DNA from: Ruminococcus callidus
GTDB lineage: Bacteria; Bacillota; Clostridia; Oscillospirales; Ruminococcaceae
Reading direction: 5' to 3'
Assembly (NCBI RefSeq): GCF_020709055.1
Contig: NZ_JAJFCK010000009.1
Span: forward strand, 1-64,000
Length of the DNA stretch: 64,000 bases
Made by a program: the position numbers and the translations under genes. Below the pieces are notes generated by a model, which saw only the letters and a program-made list of their open reading frames with translations, did no database searches and had not been told where the DNA came from. Below are positions 37,113 through 46,153 of the stretch, in pieces. Position 1 is the first letter of the stretch; the number at the start of each line of letters is the position of its first letter.

Positions 37113-38881
37113 CCCGGCCTGGTACCGATGAGATCCTGTCTGCCTGCCTGACGCAGGGCGGAGAGGACAATCTGCCGGTTCTGGGGAAGATAGTATTGCA
37201 GCAGCGCACGCTGCATGGCTTTTTCCTGCGGGGTCTTGGGAACGTAGACCGGTTCCATCGTGTAGGGGTCCAGCTCCGTGTAGTACATGCAGGTGGAGAT
37301 GGTGCCGGGGGTGGGATAGAAGTCCTGTACCTGTTCCGGATGCATATGGTGATCCCGCAGGAACAGAGAGAGCTTTACTGCCTCCGCCAGCGTGCTCCCC
37401 GGATGGGAGGACATGAGATAGGGCACCAGATACTGCTTCTTGCCGATGCTCTTGGTGATCTCATAGAATCGCTTCTGGAATGCCTCATAGCACTCGATGT
37501 GAGGCTTTCCCATCTTGTCCAGTACCACGTTGCTGACGTGTTCCGGTGCGACTTTCAGCTGACCGCTGACGTGCTCTGAAACCAGCTCTTTGAAAAACGT
37601 GTCGTCCTTGTCTGCCATCACATAGTCGAACCGGATGCCGGAGCGGATGAACACACGCTTTACGCCGGGGAGTGCCCGAAGCTTCCGGAGGATGGAGAGG
37701 TATTCTGTGTGATCCACCTGAAGCGCCTTGCACGGCTCCGGTGCTAGACATTTTTTTCCGGGGCACATGCCGTGTGTCGCCTGTTTTTTGCAGGAGGGCA
37801 GGCGGAAATTCGCCGTTGGCCCGCCCACGTCGTGGATGTATCCCTTGAAATTGGGCATGGCGATGATCTTTTTCGCCTCTTCCAGAATGGATTCCTCGCT
37901 GCGGCAGGTGATGCGCCGTCCCTGATGCAGGGCGATGGAACAGAAGTTGCAGTAGCCGAAGCAGCCGCGGTTGTGGGCGATAGAGAACTGCACCTCCTCA
38001 ATGGAGGGCACACCGCCCTGTTTGTCGTACATGGGGTGGGCGCATCGGGTGTAGGGCAGCCGGTAGACGGCATCCAGCTCCTCCTGCGTCAGACTCAGCG
38101 CCGGCGGATTCTGCACCAGCATCTTGTCGCCGTGGCGCTGAATGACGACCTTTCCGGAGATCTCGTCCTGCTGGTCGTACTGCTGGCGGGTCGCCTTGGC
38201 GTATGCCCGCTTGTCCCGGCTGACCTGTGCAAAGTCCGGACACTGCACCGCACCCCATGGGGTGTTGACCGGATCGGTGAGGTAACAGGTGCCACGAATT
38301 CCCGTGATGCCGGAGATGGGGATTCCCTCCGCCAGCTGCTGCGCCAGTTCTGTGATCTGGTGTTCTCCCATGCCGTACATGAGCAGATCCGCACCGCTGT
38401 CCACCAGAATGGACGGGCGCACACAGTCATCCCAGTAGTCATAGTGGGCAAAGCGCCGGAGGGATGCCTCCAGTCCGCCGATGGCGATGGCAGCATTGGG
38501 ATATGCCTCCCGAATTTTCCGGCAATAGGTGATGACGGCACGGTCGGGGCGCAGTCCGGCTTTGCCGCCGGGGGAGTAGAGATCGCTGTTTCGTTTCCGC
38601 TTGGCGGAGGTGTAGTGCGCCACCATGGAGTCGATGTTTCCGCCGGTGACCAGAAATGCCAGCCGCGGACATCCGAAGCGCATGAAATCCTGTGTGGTGT
38701 GCCAGTTGGGCTGGGCAATGACAGCAACGCTGTAGCCCAGTGACTGGAGGATTCTGGTGATGATTGCAGCGCCGAAGCTGGGATGATCCACGTAGGCATC
38801 CCCTGTGATGTAGACAAAATCCGGCTGTTCCACACCGGTTTCCAGGAGTTCCCGTCGTGTGACAGGGAGAAATGCGGTCAT
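36986..38881 (-). CDS. YgiQ-family radical SAM protein
   Basis: The protein is 631 aa. The N-terminal UPF0313 domain opens FLPVTRRELLE and has QPDFVYITGDAYVDHPSFG. The radical SAM cluster C-F-G-Y-C-N-F-C sits in the middle, followed by KVAPEHVS and SSHPGSTL. A C-terminal DUF3362 segment ends in a Lys/Ser/Arg-rich tail. The reaction is unknown. Its 3' end overlaps the metallo-hydrolase frame by 127 bases if that gene starts at 37112. AAAGGAA precedes the ATG. Confidence 0.9.
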   Translation of the reverse strand: MTAFLPVTRRELLETGVEQPDFVYITGDAYVDHPSFGAAIITRILQSLGYSVAVIAQPNWHTTQDFMRFGCPRLAFLVTGGNIDSMVAHYTSAKRKRNSDLYSPGGKAGLRPDRAVITYCRKIREAYPNAAIAIGGLEASLRRFAHYDYWDDCVRPSILVDSGADLLMYGMGEHQITELAQQLAEGIPISGITGIRGTCYLTDPVNTPWGAVQCPDFAQVSRDKRAYAKATRQQYDQQDEISGKVVIQRHGDKMLVQNPPALSLTQEELDAVYRLPYTRCAHPMYDKQGGVPSIEEVQFSIAHNRGCFGYCNFCSIALHQGRRITCRSEESILEEAKKIIAMPNFKGYIHDVGGPTANFRLPSCKKQATHGMCPGKKCLAPEPCKALQVDHTEYLSILRKLRALPGVKRVFIRSGIRFDYVMADKDDTFFKELVSEHVSGQLKVAPEHVSNVVLDKMGKPHIECYEAFQKRFYEITKSIGKKQYLVPYLMSSHPGSTLAEAVKLSLFLRDHHMHPEQVQDFYPTPGTISTCMYYTELDPYTMEPVYVPKTPQEKAMQRALLQYYLPQNRQIVLSALRQAGRQDLIGTRPGCLVAPDAPAQRGGKSGKPHSSKGGASPRNTKKSTSKKSRRS

Positions 38882-38928
38882 AGCACCGTTCCTTTCTGTG
38901 AGATCTGTGAGAGGTTCTGAAGCGCCAG

Positions 38929-41478
38929 TTACGGCAGCCGCCGCATCTTTCGCTCGGCGAACTGTTCCTTGGTCATGAGTACCTTGCGGGGCTTTGCGCC
39001 CTCGTACGGCCCGATCACGCCCATCTCCTCCAGCTCATCCATCATTCGTGCGGCACGGGCATAGCCCAGCTTCAGCCGCCGCTGGAGAGAGGAGGTCGAT
39101 GCCTGACCGGCTTCCACCACGACCTCGATGGCACGTTCCAATATATCCTCATCGCTGCCCGGTTCCGGCAGGTCATTATTTTGTGTCTGCGCCGGTTTCT
39201 GTTCGCTTTTGACAACCGGAATGCTCTGTTCCACCTGTTCCATGATGTCGTCGCTGTACTGTGTCTGTGTCTGCGCCTTGATGAAGGAAACCGTCTTTTC
39301 GATCTCCTTGGTGGAGGTGAAGCAGCCCTGCACACGCACCGGCTTGATCTTGCCATTGGGGAGGTACAGCATGTCGCCGTGTCCCAGCAGCTTTTCCGCA
39401 CCGCCGGTGTCCAGAATGGTGCGGGAGTCCACCTGCGAGCGGACGGAGAGGGCGATTCGGCTGGGGATGTTCGCCTTGATCAGACCGGTGATGATGTCTG
39501 TGGTCGGACGCTGGGTCGCAATGATGAGGTGCATGCCGGCAGCACGTGCTTTCTGTGCCAGACGGCAGATGGCGTCCTCCACTTCCTTGGAGGTGGTCAT
39601 CATCAGGTCCGCCAGCTCGTCGATGATGACGACGATCTGCGGCAGCGGTTCCAGCTCGCTGTCCGGCTGGGATGCCATGGTGTTGTAGTCGCTGAGGTCA
39701 CGGACGCTGTTCTCTGCAAACAGGCTGTACCGCCGCTGCATCTCCTGTACCGCCCAGTTCAGCGCACCGGCTGCCTTTTTGGGGTCGGTGACCACGGGGA
39801 TGAGCAGGTGGGGGATTCCCTCGTATACGGTAAATTCTACGATCTTCGGGTCGATGAGGATGAGCTTGACCTCGTCGGGAGAAGCGTGGTAGAGAATACT
39901 CATGATGATGGAGTTGGTGCAGACGGACTTACCGGAACCGGTTGCGCCGGCGATGATCATGTGAGGCAGCCGTGCGATGTCGCCAACAATACAGTTTCCG
40001 GCGATATCTCTGCCCACGGCAAAGGCGAGCTTGCTGCTGGCATTGCGGAAGTTGTCGCTCTCCAGAATTTCCCGCAGGGAGACGGTGTCCTTGTGGCTGT
40101 TGGGGACTTCGATGCCGATGGCAGGCTTGCCGGGAATTGGCGCTTCGATACGGACACCCTGCGCTGCCAGAGAGAGGGCGATGTCATCCGCCAGACCGGT
40201 GATCTTCGAAACCTTGACACCGGCGGCGGACTGAATTTCATAGCGTGTGACAGACGGCCCTCTGGAGATGCCGGTGATGCGGACGGTCACGCCAAAGCTG
40301 TTGAGCGTGTCCACCAGAATGCCGGCCTTTTCCTTCAGCTCCTGCTCCGCAGCAGGGTCGTTGGCACGGCTGATGCCCGGCTGGAGGAAGTCCATGGGCG
40401 GAATCTGATAGGGCTTTTGCAGCACGGCAGACTGGGGCACTGCCAATTCCGGTGCGCCGGCAGACTCCGCCTGTTTTTCGGCTTTTGCCAGCTCCGGCGG
40501 GGCTGCCGACCATTCCTCCGGTGTGACAATGCCGGCGGTGTCTCCGTCTGTGGGGATGGGCAGGTCAATGTCCATGTCGTACGGCTCGCCCTCCTGCGGT
40601 CTGGAATCCCGAATCATGGCTTCCAGCTCAGAGGAGAAGTCCGGCTGTGCCTCCGGCGCAGGTGCTGCGGCAGGCGGCTCCGGAAAAACGGGGTCGGGCT
40701 GTGCTGCTGCTCTGCGGGGCATCGGAGGCTGCGGCTCCTGCGGCAGGAAGACTTCCGGCTCTTCTGCCGGTTCTTCTTCCGGCGCAGCGTCCTCCGCCCA
40801 CTCCGCATCCCGATTCCAAAGCTCCCGCAGCTTGCGGAACGGCAGGCGTATGTAGCCCCATAGCTGGGACATACTCAGATCCAAAAATTTCATGATGGCG
40901 AGGAACAGCAGAATCACAATGGTGATCCGTGCGCCGGTCGCCCCGAGAATCCGGATGAGCGGATAGGCGAGAATGGCGCTGATGACACCGCCGCTCTGGA
41001 ACGCATTTTCCACGCCGGTCCTGTAGAGATAGCTGATGGCACGGATAAAGTTTTTCTTTTCGATGTCGCCCACAAAGATGATCTGTACAAAGCTGCTGAC
41101 GATGACGGTCAGCAGCAGATCGTAGAGAAATCGGCGGAGCAGCGGTGTGTCCGACTGCTTTTCCGTCCGGTAGGCGGACAGCAGCAGAATAAACGGCACC
41201 AGCAGAAACGAGAACCCGAATATTCCCCGCACCACGCAGTGCAGGAATTTCCAGCCGGCGGAGCCTTGGATAAAAGAGACCAGAAAGAACAGTACGGCGC
41301 ACGCAAACAGAATGACCGACTGAAACTTGGAGTTCCCGTGCTGCTGCTGGTTCAGCTTTTCCAGTGCTGTTTCCTTGGCTGTCTTGGATTTGGCAGCGGC
41401 AGGCCTGGCGGGGGCTGTTTTTTTTCGTTTGGGTTTGGAGCTTGACGAGGCTCTGGAAGATTTTTTCTTGTTAGCCAA
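38929..41478 (-). CDS. FtsK/SpoIIIE DNA translocase
   Basis: The protein is 849 aa. A Lys/Ser/Ala-rich N-terminus leads into four transmembrane helices (about 55-195), a Pro/Glu-rich linker, then the motor. Walker A is AGATGSGKSV, Walker B VVIIDELADLM, and ATQRPTTDIITG follows. The C-terminal gamma winged helix (about 785-845: LQRRLKLGYARAARMMDELE) reads polar DNA sequences. In this sporulating lineage it may serve both division and forespore chromosome pumping. The start is TTG at 41478 with GAAAGGG upstream. Confidence 0.95.
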   Translation of the reverse strand: MANKKKSSRASSSSKPKRKKTAPARPAAAKSKTAKETALEKLNQQQHGNSKFQSVILFACAVLFFLVSFIQGSAGWKFLHCVVRGIFGFSFLLVPFILLLSAYRTEKQSDTPLLRRFLYDLLLTVIVSSFVQIIFVGDIEKKNFIRAISYLYRTGVENAFQSGGVISAILAYPLIRILGATGARITIVILLFLAIMKFLDLSMSQLWGYIRLPFRKLRELWNRDAEWAEDAAPEEEPAEEPEVFLPQEPQPPMPRRAAAQPDPVFPEPPAAAPAPEAQPDFSSELEAMIRDSRPQEGEPYDMDIDLPIPTDGDTAGIVTPEEWSAAPPELAKAEKQAESAGAPELAVPQSAVLQKPYQIPPMDFLQPGISRANDPAAEQELKEKAGILVDTLNSFGVTVRITGISRGPSVTRYEIQSAAGVKVSKITGLADDIALSLAAQGVRIEAPIPGKPAIGIEVPNSHKDTVSLREILESDNFRNASSKLAFAVGRDIAGNCIVGDIARLPHMIIAGATGSGKSVCTNSIIMSILYHASPDEVKLILIDPKIVEFTVYEGIPHLLIPVVTDPKKAAGALNWAVQEMQRRYSLFAENSVRDLSDYNTMASQPDSELEPLPQIVVIIDELADLMMTTSKEVEDAICRLAQKARAAGMHLIIATQRPTTDIITGLIKANIPSRIALSVRSQVDSRTILDTGGAEKLLGHGDMLYLPNGKIKPVRVQGCFTSTKEIEKTVSFIKAQTQTQYSDDIMEQVEQSIPVVKSEQKPAQTQNNDLPEPGSDEDILERAIEVVVEAGQASTSSLQRRLKLGYARAARMMDELEEMGVIGPYEGAKPRKVLMTKEQFAERKMRRLP

Positions 41479-41514
41479 TACATTTCCCTTTCTTCGCAGA
41501 AGCCCCCGAACGGC

Positions 41515-42225
41515 TCAGCAATACCGTGGCTCCTGTGTTTCGATTTGATGATAGAGCGCCTCAATGGCCTCGTGCAGCGAGCCGATGCGGTCGATGAGTC
41601 CGCAGGCAACGGCCTCCTTTCCGGAGAGAACTGTGCCCATATCGGTCGCCATCTCCTGCGTGTTCATCATCATCTGGCGCAAACCGCCCTCGGTGACGTG
41701 GCTGTGCCGGAGGAGAAAGCCTGTGATGCGCTCCTGTATTTTTTCAAAATAGCGTGTTGTCTGGGGGACGCCGAGCACCAGACCGCTGGTTCGCACCGGA
41801 TGCACGGTCATAGAGGCGGACGGCACGATCATGGAGAGATCTGCGCTGACGGCGAGCGGAATGCCGATGGAGTGTCCGCCGCCCAGCACCAGAGAAACGG
41901 TGGGAGTCCGCATACCGGCGATCATCTCAGCGATCGCAAGACCGGCTTCCACATCGCCGCCCATGGTGTTCAGCAGGATCAGCAGTCCCTCAATGCTGCG
42001 GTCCTGCTCAATGGCGACCAGCGCCGGCAGGATGTGTTCATACTTGGTGGTTTTGGTGTCCTCCGGCAGGTTGCTGTGCCCTTCGATCTGTCCGATGACG
42101 GAGAGGCAGTGAATCAGATGGCGTGCGTTTTGCGGACGCACACCGCCGGTTTCCTCAATGATCTTTGCCTGATCCAGCTGTTCCTCCGAACCGGACGGGG
42201 ACGCTTCGTGGTTTTGTGTTGTCAC
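41515..42225 (-). CDS. ClpP-fold serine protease, TepA/YmfB-like
   Basis: The protein is about 236 aa from the GTG at 42225, which follows GAAAGGAG by 7 bases; an in-frame ATG upstream (42309) lacks a ribosome site. The ClpP/crotonase fold shows LLILLNTMGGDVEAGLAIAEMI, and GGGHSIGIPLAVSA carries the nucleophile serine, with SMTVHPV after it. The translocation-enhancing TepA group encoded before spoIIIE in Bacillus is the best match and the ftsK/spoIIIE neighbour agrees. The substrate is unknown. Confidence 0.88.
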   Translation of the reverse strand: MTTQNHEASPSGSEEQLDQAKIIEETGGVRPQNARHLIHCLSVIGQIEGHSNLPEDTKTTKYEHILPALVAIEQDRSIEGLLILLNTMGGDVEAGLAIAEMIAGMRTPTVSLVLGGGHSIGIPLAVSADLSMIVPSASMTVHPVRTSGLVLGVPQTTRYFEKIQERITGFLLRHSHVTEGGLRQMMMNTQEMATDMGTVLSGKEAVACGLIDRIGSLHEAIEALYHQIETQEPRYC

Positions 42226-42344
42226 GCTGACGCTCCTTTCGCATGGCTGAAAGTCCTTGGAATGCATGGAGTTAGCATACCCGAAGCGCCGGCATTTATG
42301 CAGCTGCACGTGATTTGTGCGGTTCTTATACTTTTTTACATTAT

Positions 42345-42372
42345 ATTATATCATAAACCCTTGAAAAGTCAA
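42345..42372 (-). promoter_or_regulatory. promoter of ClpP-like/FtsK run (minus strand)
   Basis: On the minus strand, TTGACT (42372-42367) and TATAAT (42350-42345) are 16 bases apart, and a second overlapping TAATAT is present. The transcript would have a leader of about 110 bases. Confidence 0.75.
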
Positions 42373-42443
42373 GTGATATCTCGTCGATGTTTGTGAGAAT
42401 CGGGGGCTGCACCGGGATTTTTTTGAAGTGCGGGGAAATGCGT

Positions 42444-43037
42444 TCAGCCGTTCTTTTTTCCGGGCTGCGGTTTCTTTTTCCGCTTCCGCACGGAGTCGCC
42501 GAAGTTTCCCAGCTTTCGCCCCAGCGCAAAATATTCGCCGTGGGCATATGCCATCAGACCGCACTGCTGCAAGTTCAGTTTTCCCTTGCTGTCCAGATAG
42601 GTCTCCTCCACATTGACACCGGTGATCTCGGCGAAAAAGACGGTGTGTGTTCCCATCTCCTGCGTTGCGGTGACCTTGCACTCCAGATTGACAGGACACT
42701 CTGCAATGAGGGGTGCCTGAACGGTCTGCGCCGGCTCCGGCGTGAAATGGCAGACCTGGAACTTGTCCACGTCCTTTCCGCTGCGCACACCGCAGAAATC
42801 CGTCTCTTTCATCATGGCGGAGGTGGTGAGATTGATGACAAACTCCCGCTGCTCCATGAGGATGCCGTAGGAATGGCGGGTGGGACGGACGGAAATATAG
42901 GTCATGGGCGGATGGGTGGCGAGAACGCCGGTCCACGCCACTGTCAGGACGTTGTGGGATTCCATGGTGCCGCAGCTGACCAGTGTCGGCGGTACCGGTG
43001 CCAGCAGGACGCTGCCCTTCCAATGTTGTTTTGCCAT
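42444..43037 (-). CDS. flavin reductase-like FMN-binding split-barrel protein
   Basis: The protein is about 197 aa from the ATG at 43037, which has AAAAGGAG ahead and a promoter at 43103-43075. The split barrel is suggested by NVLTVAWTGVLATHPPMTYISVRPTRHSY and the FVINL segment. Members use FMN and a nicotinamide cofactor; the physiological substrate is unknown. The C-terminus is a basic Lys/Pro tail. It is transcribed alone. Confidence 0.83.
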   Translation of the reverse strand: MAKQHWKGSVLLAPVPPTLVSCGTMESHNVLTVAWTGVLATHPPMTYISVRPTRHSYGILMEQREFVINLTTSAMMKETDFCGVRSGKDVDKFQVCHFTPEPAQTVQAPLIAECPVNLECKVTATQEMGTHTVFFAEITGVNVEETYLDSKGKLNLQQCGLMAYAHGEYFALGRKLGNFGDSVRKRKKKPQPGKKNG

Positions 43038-43074
43038 AGTTGTTCGGTTCTCCTTTTTACGGTTCTTTTTCTGT

Positions 43075-43103
43075 ATTGTACCATGGGACACGCAGAATGT
43101 CAA
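43075..43103 (-). promoter_or_regulatory. promoter of flavin reductase gene (minus strand)
   Basis: TTGACA (43103-43098) and TACAAT (43080-43075), read on the minus strand, are 17 bases apart. It lies back to back with the plus-strand promoter at 43135. Confidence 0.85.
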
Positions 43104-43134
43104 TGATACATCCAAAATCCGCTGCGGATTCTCG

Positions 43135-43164
43135 TTGACAGCGCAGAGAAAAATCAGGTATAAT
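43135..43164 (+). promoter_or_regulatory. promoter of sialate esterase-like gene
   Basis: TTGACA (43135-43140) and TATAAT (43159-43164) are 18 bases apart, 38 bases upstream of the start codon. Confidence 0.88.
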
Positions 43165-43201
43165 AGAGGCATCACAGTTATTTGGAAAGGTTGAAAATAA
43201 A

Positions 43202-44731
43202 ATGATACAGACAGCCCCTGTTTTTACAGATCACATGGTATTGCAGCGGGACAAGAACGTTGCAGTTTTTGGAACAGGAACCGCTGGCGAATCGGTACGG
43301 GTTTCGCTTCCGGCGCAGAACCGCACGGTTTCCGGCTGCGTCGGCGGGGACGGCATATGGTGTGTCTATCTGCCGCCGCTGACAGCGGGGACCGGGATGA
43401 CGCTGGAGGTCGCTGGCGCAGAGAATCAGCTGGTCTATACGGACGTGGCAGTGGGGGAGGTATGGCTTGCCGGCGGTCAGTCCAACATGGAATTTATGCT
43501 CAAGGATGCCAAAGGCGGTGCGGAGGCACTGCAGCACTGTGCGGAATCCGGTGTGCGCTGTTTCCGTGTGCCACGAAACACATTTCCCGATGCGGCATAT
43601 GCGCAGGAATTTGCCGAGAGCCGCTGGGAGCTCGCCACGCCGGAAACCGCTGGCGTGTGGTCGGCGGTGGCGTACTGGGCAGCGCAGGAGCTGGCACAGC
43701 GCCTTGGCGTTCCGGTGGGAATCGTCGGCTGCAATTATGGCGGTTCTTCTGTCAGCTGCTGGATGCCGGAGGAGGATCTGGAGCGGCACGCTGCCGGACA
43801 TCCCTATCTGAAAGACTATCAGGATGCCGTCGCCGGAAAGACGGATGCGGAGATGATCGCTGCCTATGACGACTATCTGGTGTACCATGCGGCGTGGACA
43901 GAGCGCATGGAGAAGTGCTATCAGGAGGACGGGAACATGAAGTGGGACGATGTCATCCGCCGCTGCGGCGAAAACCGCTGGCCCGGCCCCATGGGCATCA
44001 AAAGCCCGTTTCGTCCCGCCGGTATGTACCGCTTCATGCTGCGCCGGATCGTGCCGTACACCCTTCGGGGATTCTGGTATTATCAGGGGGAGAACGACGA
44101 CTTTCGGGCAGAAACGTATGCCTCGCTGCTCTGCACCATGATCGCAAGGTGGCGGCAGGAGTTTCAGGACGACACGCTGCCGTTTCTGCTGGTACAGCTG
44201 CCCATGTTTGCCTATGAGGACACGCTGGGAACCGGTATCTGGTGCATTTTGCGGGAGGCGCAGATGAACGTGTTCCGCACGGTCAAACACACGGGAATCG
44301 CCGTTGCGCTGGACTGCGGAGAGATGGGTAACATTCACCCCACAGACAAGAAACCGGCGGCGCACCGGCTGGCATTGCAGGCACGCCATCTGGTTTACGG
44401 AGAAACAGAACTGGAGGCGTTCGGCCCGCTGTATGCCGGAAGTGTGGTGCAGGACGGCAGCCTGACTGTGTTCTTTGACCACGGTCAGGGCATGACGTTT
44501 CACGGCAAGCCGCTGGGCTTTGAGCTTGCCGGCGCAGACGGCGTGTATCATCCGGCGCAGGCGGTTCTGGACGGCGCCAGTGTCCGCCTGACCTGTGCGG
44601 AGGTTCCGGTGCCGGTTTCCGCACGCTATGCGTGGCAAAACTACGGGCCGGTCTCGCTGTTCGGGGCAAATGGAATTCCGGCAGCGCCATTTCGTACCAC
44701 GCCGGCGGTGCTTCCGCTTTTGCAGGGATAA
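43202..44731 (+). CDS. sialate O-acetylesterase-like SGNH hydrolase
   Basis: The protein is 509 aa. The SGNH core has the nucleophile block WLAGGQSNMEF near residue 95, a middle NYGGSSVSCWMP, GFWYYQGEND, and the catalytic D-x-x-H-like block in GEMGNIHPTDK. This matches the sialate O-acetylesterase (DUF303) family, which removes acetyl groups from sugars such as sialic acid or xylan side chains. There is no signal peptide, so it probably acts inside the cell on imported glycans. The start has AAAGG and its own promoter. Confidence 0.87.
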   Translation: MIQTAPVFTDHMVLQRDKNVAVFGTGTAGESVRVSLPAQNRTVSGCVGGDGIWCVYLPPLTAGTGMTLEVAGAENQLVYTDVAVGEVWLAGGQSNMEFMLKDAKGGAEALQHCAESGVRCFRVPRNTFPDAAYAQEFAESRWELATPETAGVWSAVAYWAAQELAQRLGVPVGIVGCNYGGSSVSCWMPEEDLERHAAGHPYLKDYQDAVAGKTDAEMIAAYDDYLVYHAAWTERMEKCYQEDGNMKWDDVIRRCGENRWPGPMGIKSPFRPAGMYRFMLRRIVPYTLRGFWYYQGENDDFRAETYASLLCTMIARWRQEFQDDTLPFLLVQLPMFAYEDTLGTGIWCILREAQMNVFRTVKHTGIAVALDCGEMGNIHPTDKKPAAHRLALQARHLVYGETELEAFGPLYAGSVVQDGSLTVFFDHGQGMTFHGKPLGFELAGADGVYHPAQAVLDGASVRLTCAEVPVPVSARYAWQNYGPVSLFGANGIPAAPFRTTPAVLPLLQG

Positions 44732-44774
44732 AAATATGGCGGATTTTTGTCTGCCTGTGCGGAATTTCGCCGAA

Positions 44775-44829
44775 TTTTCCACAATGGCGGAAGCTACGGA
44801 AATGTTCAAGATTTTCCACAGTTTCCACA
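44775..44829 (+). promoter_or_regulatory. cluster of DnaA-box-like nonamers
   Basis: TTTTCCACA occurs at 44775-44783 and 44812-44820, both fitting the TTWTNCACA DnaA consensus. GTTTCCACA, one mismatch, abuts the second (44821-44829). The 221-base gap otherwise holds no gene. Binding is unproven. Confidence 0.45.
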
Positions 44830-44952
44830 GGGCTTTCAACAGTTTTTCCCCATGCGCTTTTTCCGCTGTGAAAAAGATAGTTTTGAAATGATTAGAACGT
44901 CATAGAATGCACATACTTTTGGTGCGGAAAAACGCAGAGAGGAGCATGTGCT

Positions 44953-45204
44953 ATGGTAAAAGGCGTACACAAAAAGATTTTGGAGATCAATCATCCGGAC
45001 AGCCTGTATTTTGAACGGGCGGTGTTCTACCTGAAGCCGGGGATCACCCAGCTTCCGCCGCAGGTCTCGCAGGAGGATGCGGACGCTCTGTTACAGGAGA
45101 TCTCGCCGTCCGCCAAAAAGCGGACACGGCTCTGGCTGCCCATGCTGCTGCTGGCGGTTGGCAGCAGTGTGGGGACGGCGGCGGTGATCCTGTTTTTTCT
45201 TTGA
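44953..45204 (+). CDS. small single-pass membrane protein of unknown function
   Basis: The protein is 83 aa. A good AGAGGAG lies ahead of the ATG. The soluble N-terminal part (1-58) contains FERAVFYLKPGI and PPQVSQEDADALLQEI, followed by a basic KKRTR and one C-terminal transmembrane helix (about 60-82). This is the layout of a tail-anchored protein. I recognise no family. Confidence 0.65.
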   Translation: MVKGVHKKILEINHPDSLYFERAVFYLKPGITQLPPQVSQEDADALLQEISPSAKKRTRLWLPMLLLAVGSSVGTAAVILFFL

Positions 45205-45242
45205 ACTGCACTGGAAATTTCCGTTTCCAGACAGGTTTCCCC

Positions 45243-45271
45243 TTGTATTTTTGGATGTGTCATGTTATAAT
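45243..45271 (+). promoter_or_regulatory. promoter of rlmB
   Basis: TTGTAT (45243-45248) and TATAAT (45266-45271) are 17 bases apart, with AAAGGAG at 45333 ahead of rlmB. Confidence 0.78.
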
Positions 45272-45348
45272 AGTTCTATTCTGCAAGAGGCAGAAGCAAA
45301 AACGGAAATGCTGAACAATGAGAGAAAGAGATAAAGGAGTAAGAAACA

Positions 45349-46143
45349 TTGAAAAATTCCAAAAAACCATATCGTTCACGGGAAGCACGTGCGCCGGAAC
45401 TCACACAGGCGCAGGAGGATCGCATTGCCGGACGCAATCCGGTGATGGAAGCGCTGCGCAGCGAGGCGCAGATCGATACAGTCTATGTCAGCCAGGAGAG
45501 CGGCGGTTTGCAGGAAATCGTGGAACTGGCGAAATCCCGCGGAATCCCTGTGAAGATCGTGACTGAGGCAAAGCTGTCCCAGCTCACCGGCGGTGCCGTG
45601 CATCAGGGCGTGGCGGCAGACGGCGCATGCGGGCAGTACGTCTCCCTGGAAGATCTGCTGAAAACGGCAGAGGAGCGGGGCGAACCGCCGCTGCTGGTGA
45701 TCTGTGACGGCATTCAGGATCCCCACAATCTGGGGGCGATCATCCGGACGGCAGAGGCTGCCGGAGCACACGGTGTCATCATCCCCAAGCGCCGCAGCGC
45801 CTCGCTGACGCTGACCGTGGGAAAGACCTCCGCCGGTGCGGCAAGCTGGCTGCCGGTGGCTCGTGTTTCCAATCTGGTCTCCGCCATGGAGCAGCTAAAA
45901 GAACACGGCGTGTGGATCTACGGCACGGATGCTGCCGGCACATCGTACACCGATGCGGATTTCACCGGCGGTACGGCATTTGTCATCGGCTCAGAGGGCT
46001 TCGGTATGGGGCGGCTGGTGGGCGAGACCTGCGACGCCAAGCTGAGCCTTCCCATGCGTGGCAAGGTCAACTCCCTGAACGCCTCTGTCGCCGCCGGCAT
46101 CTTCCTGTATGAGGCAGTGCGTCAGCGCACTGCACGTACATAA
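45349..46143 (+). CDS. rlmB: 23S rRNA (guanosine-2251 2'-O)-methyltransferase RlmB-like
   Basis: The protein is 264 aa from a TTG start at 45349 with AAAGGAG 9 bases ahead. The N-terminal RNA-binding SpoU_sub domain opens IAGRNPVMEALRS. The SPOUT knot contains CDGIQDPHNLGAIIRTAEAAG, VIGSEGFGM and LPMRGKVNSLNASVA, the three TrmH/RlmB motifs. It could be another TrmH-family 2'-O-methylase, but the fit to RlmB is good. Confidence 0.88.
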   Translation: MKNSKKPYRSREARAPELTQAQEDRIAGRNPVMEALRSEAQIDTVYVSQESGGLQEIVELAKSRGIPVKIVTEAKLSQLTGGAVHQGVAADGACGQYVSLEDLLKTAEERGEPPLLVICDGIQDPHNLGAIIRTAEAAGAHGVIIPKRRSASLTLTVGKTSAGAASWLPVARVSNLVSAMEQLKEHGVWIYGTDAAGTSYTDADFTGGTAFVIGSEGFGMGRLVGETCDAKLSLPMRGKVNSLNASVAAGIFLYEAVRQRTART

Positions 46144-46153
46144 GGAGCGGCAT

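Noticed and set aside
44775..44829. Replication origin
   Set aside because: There are too few boxes, no dnaA/dnaN/gyr neighbours and no AT-rich unwinding stretch. Only a DnaA-binding site is considered.
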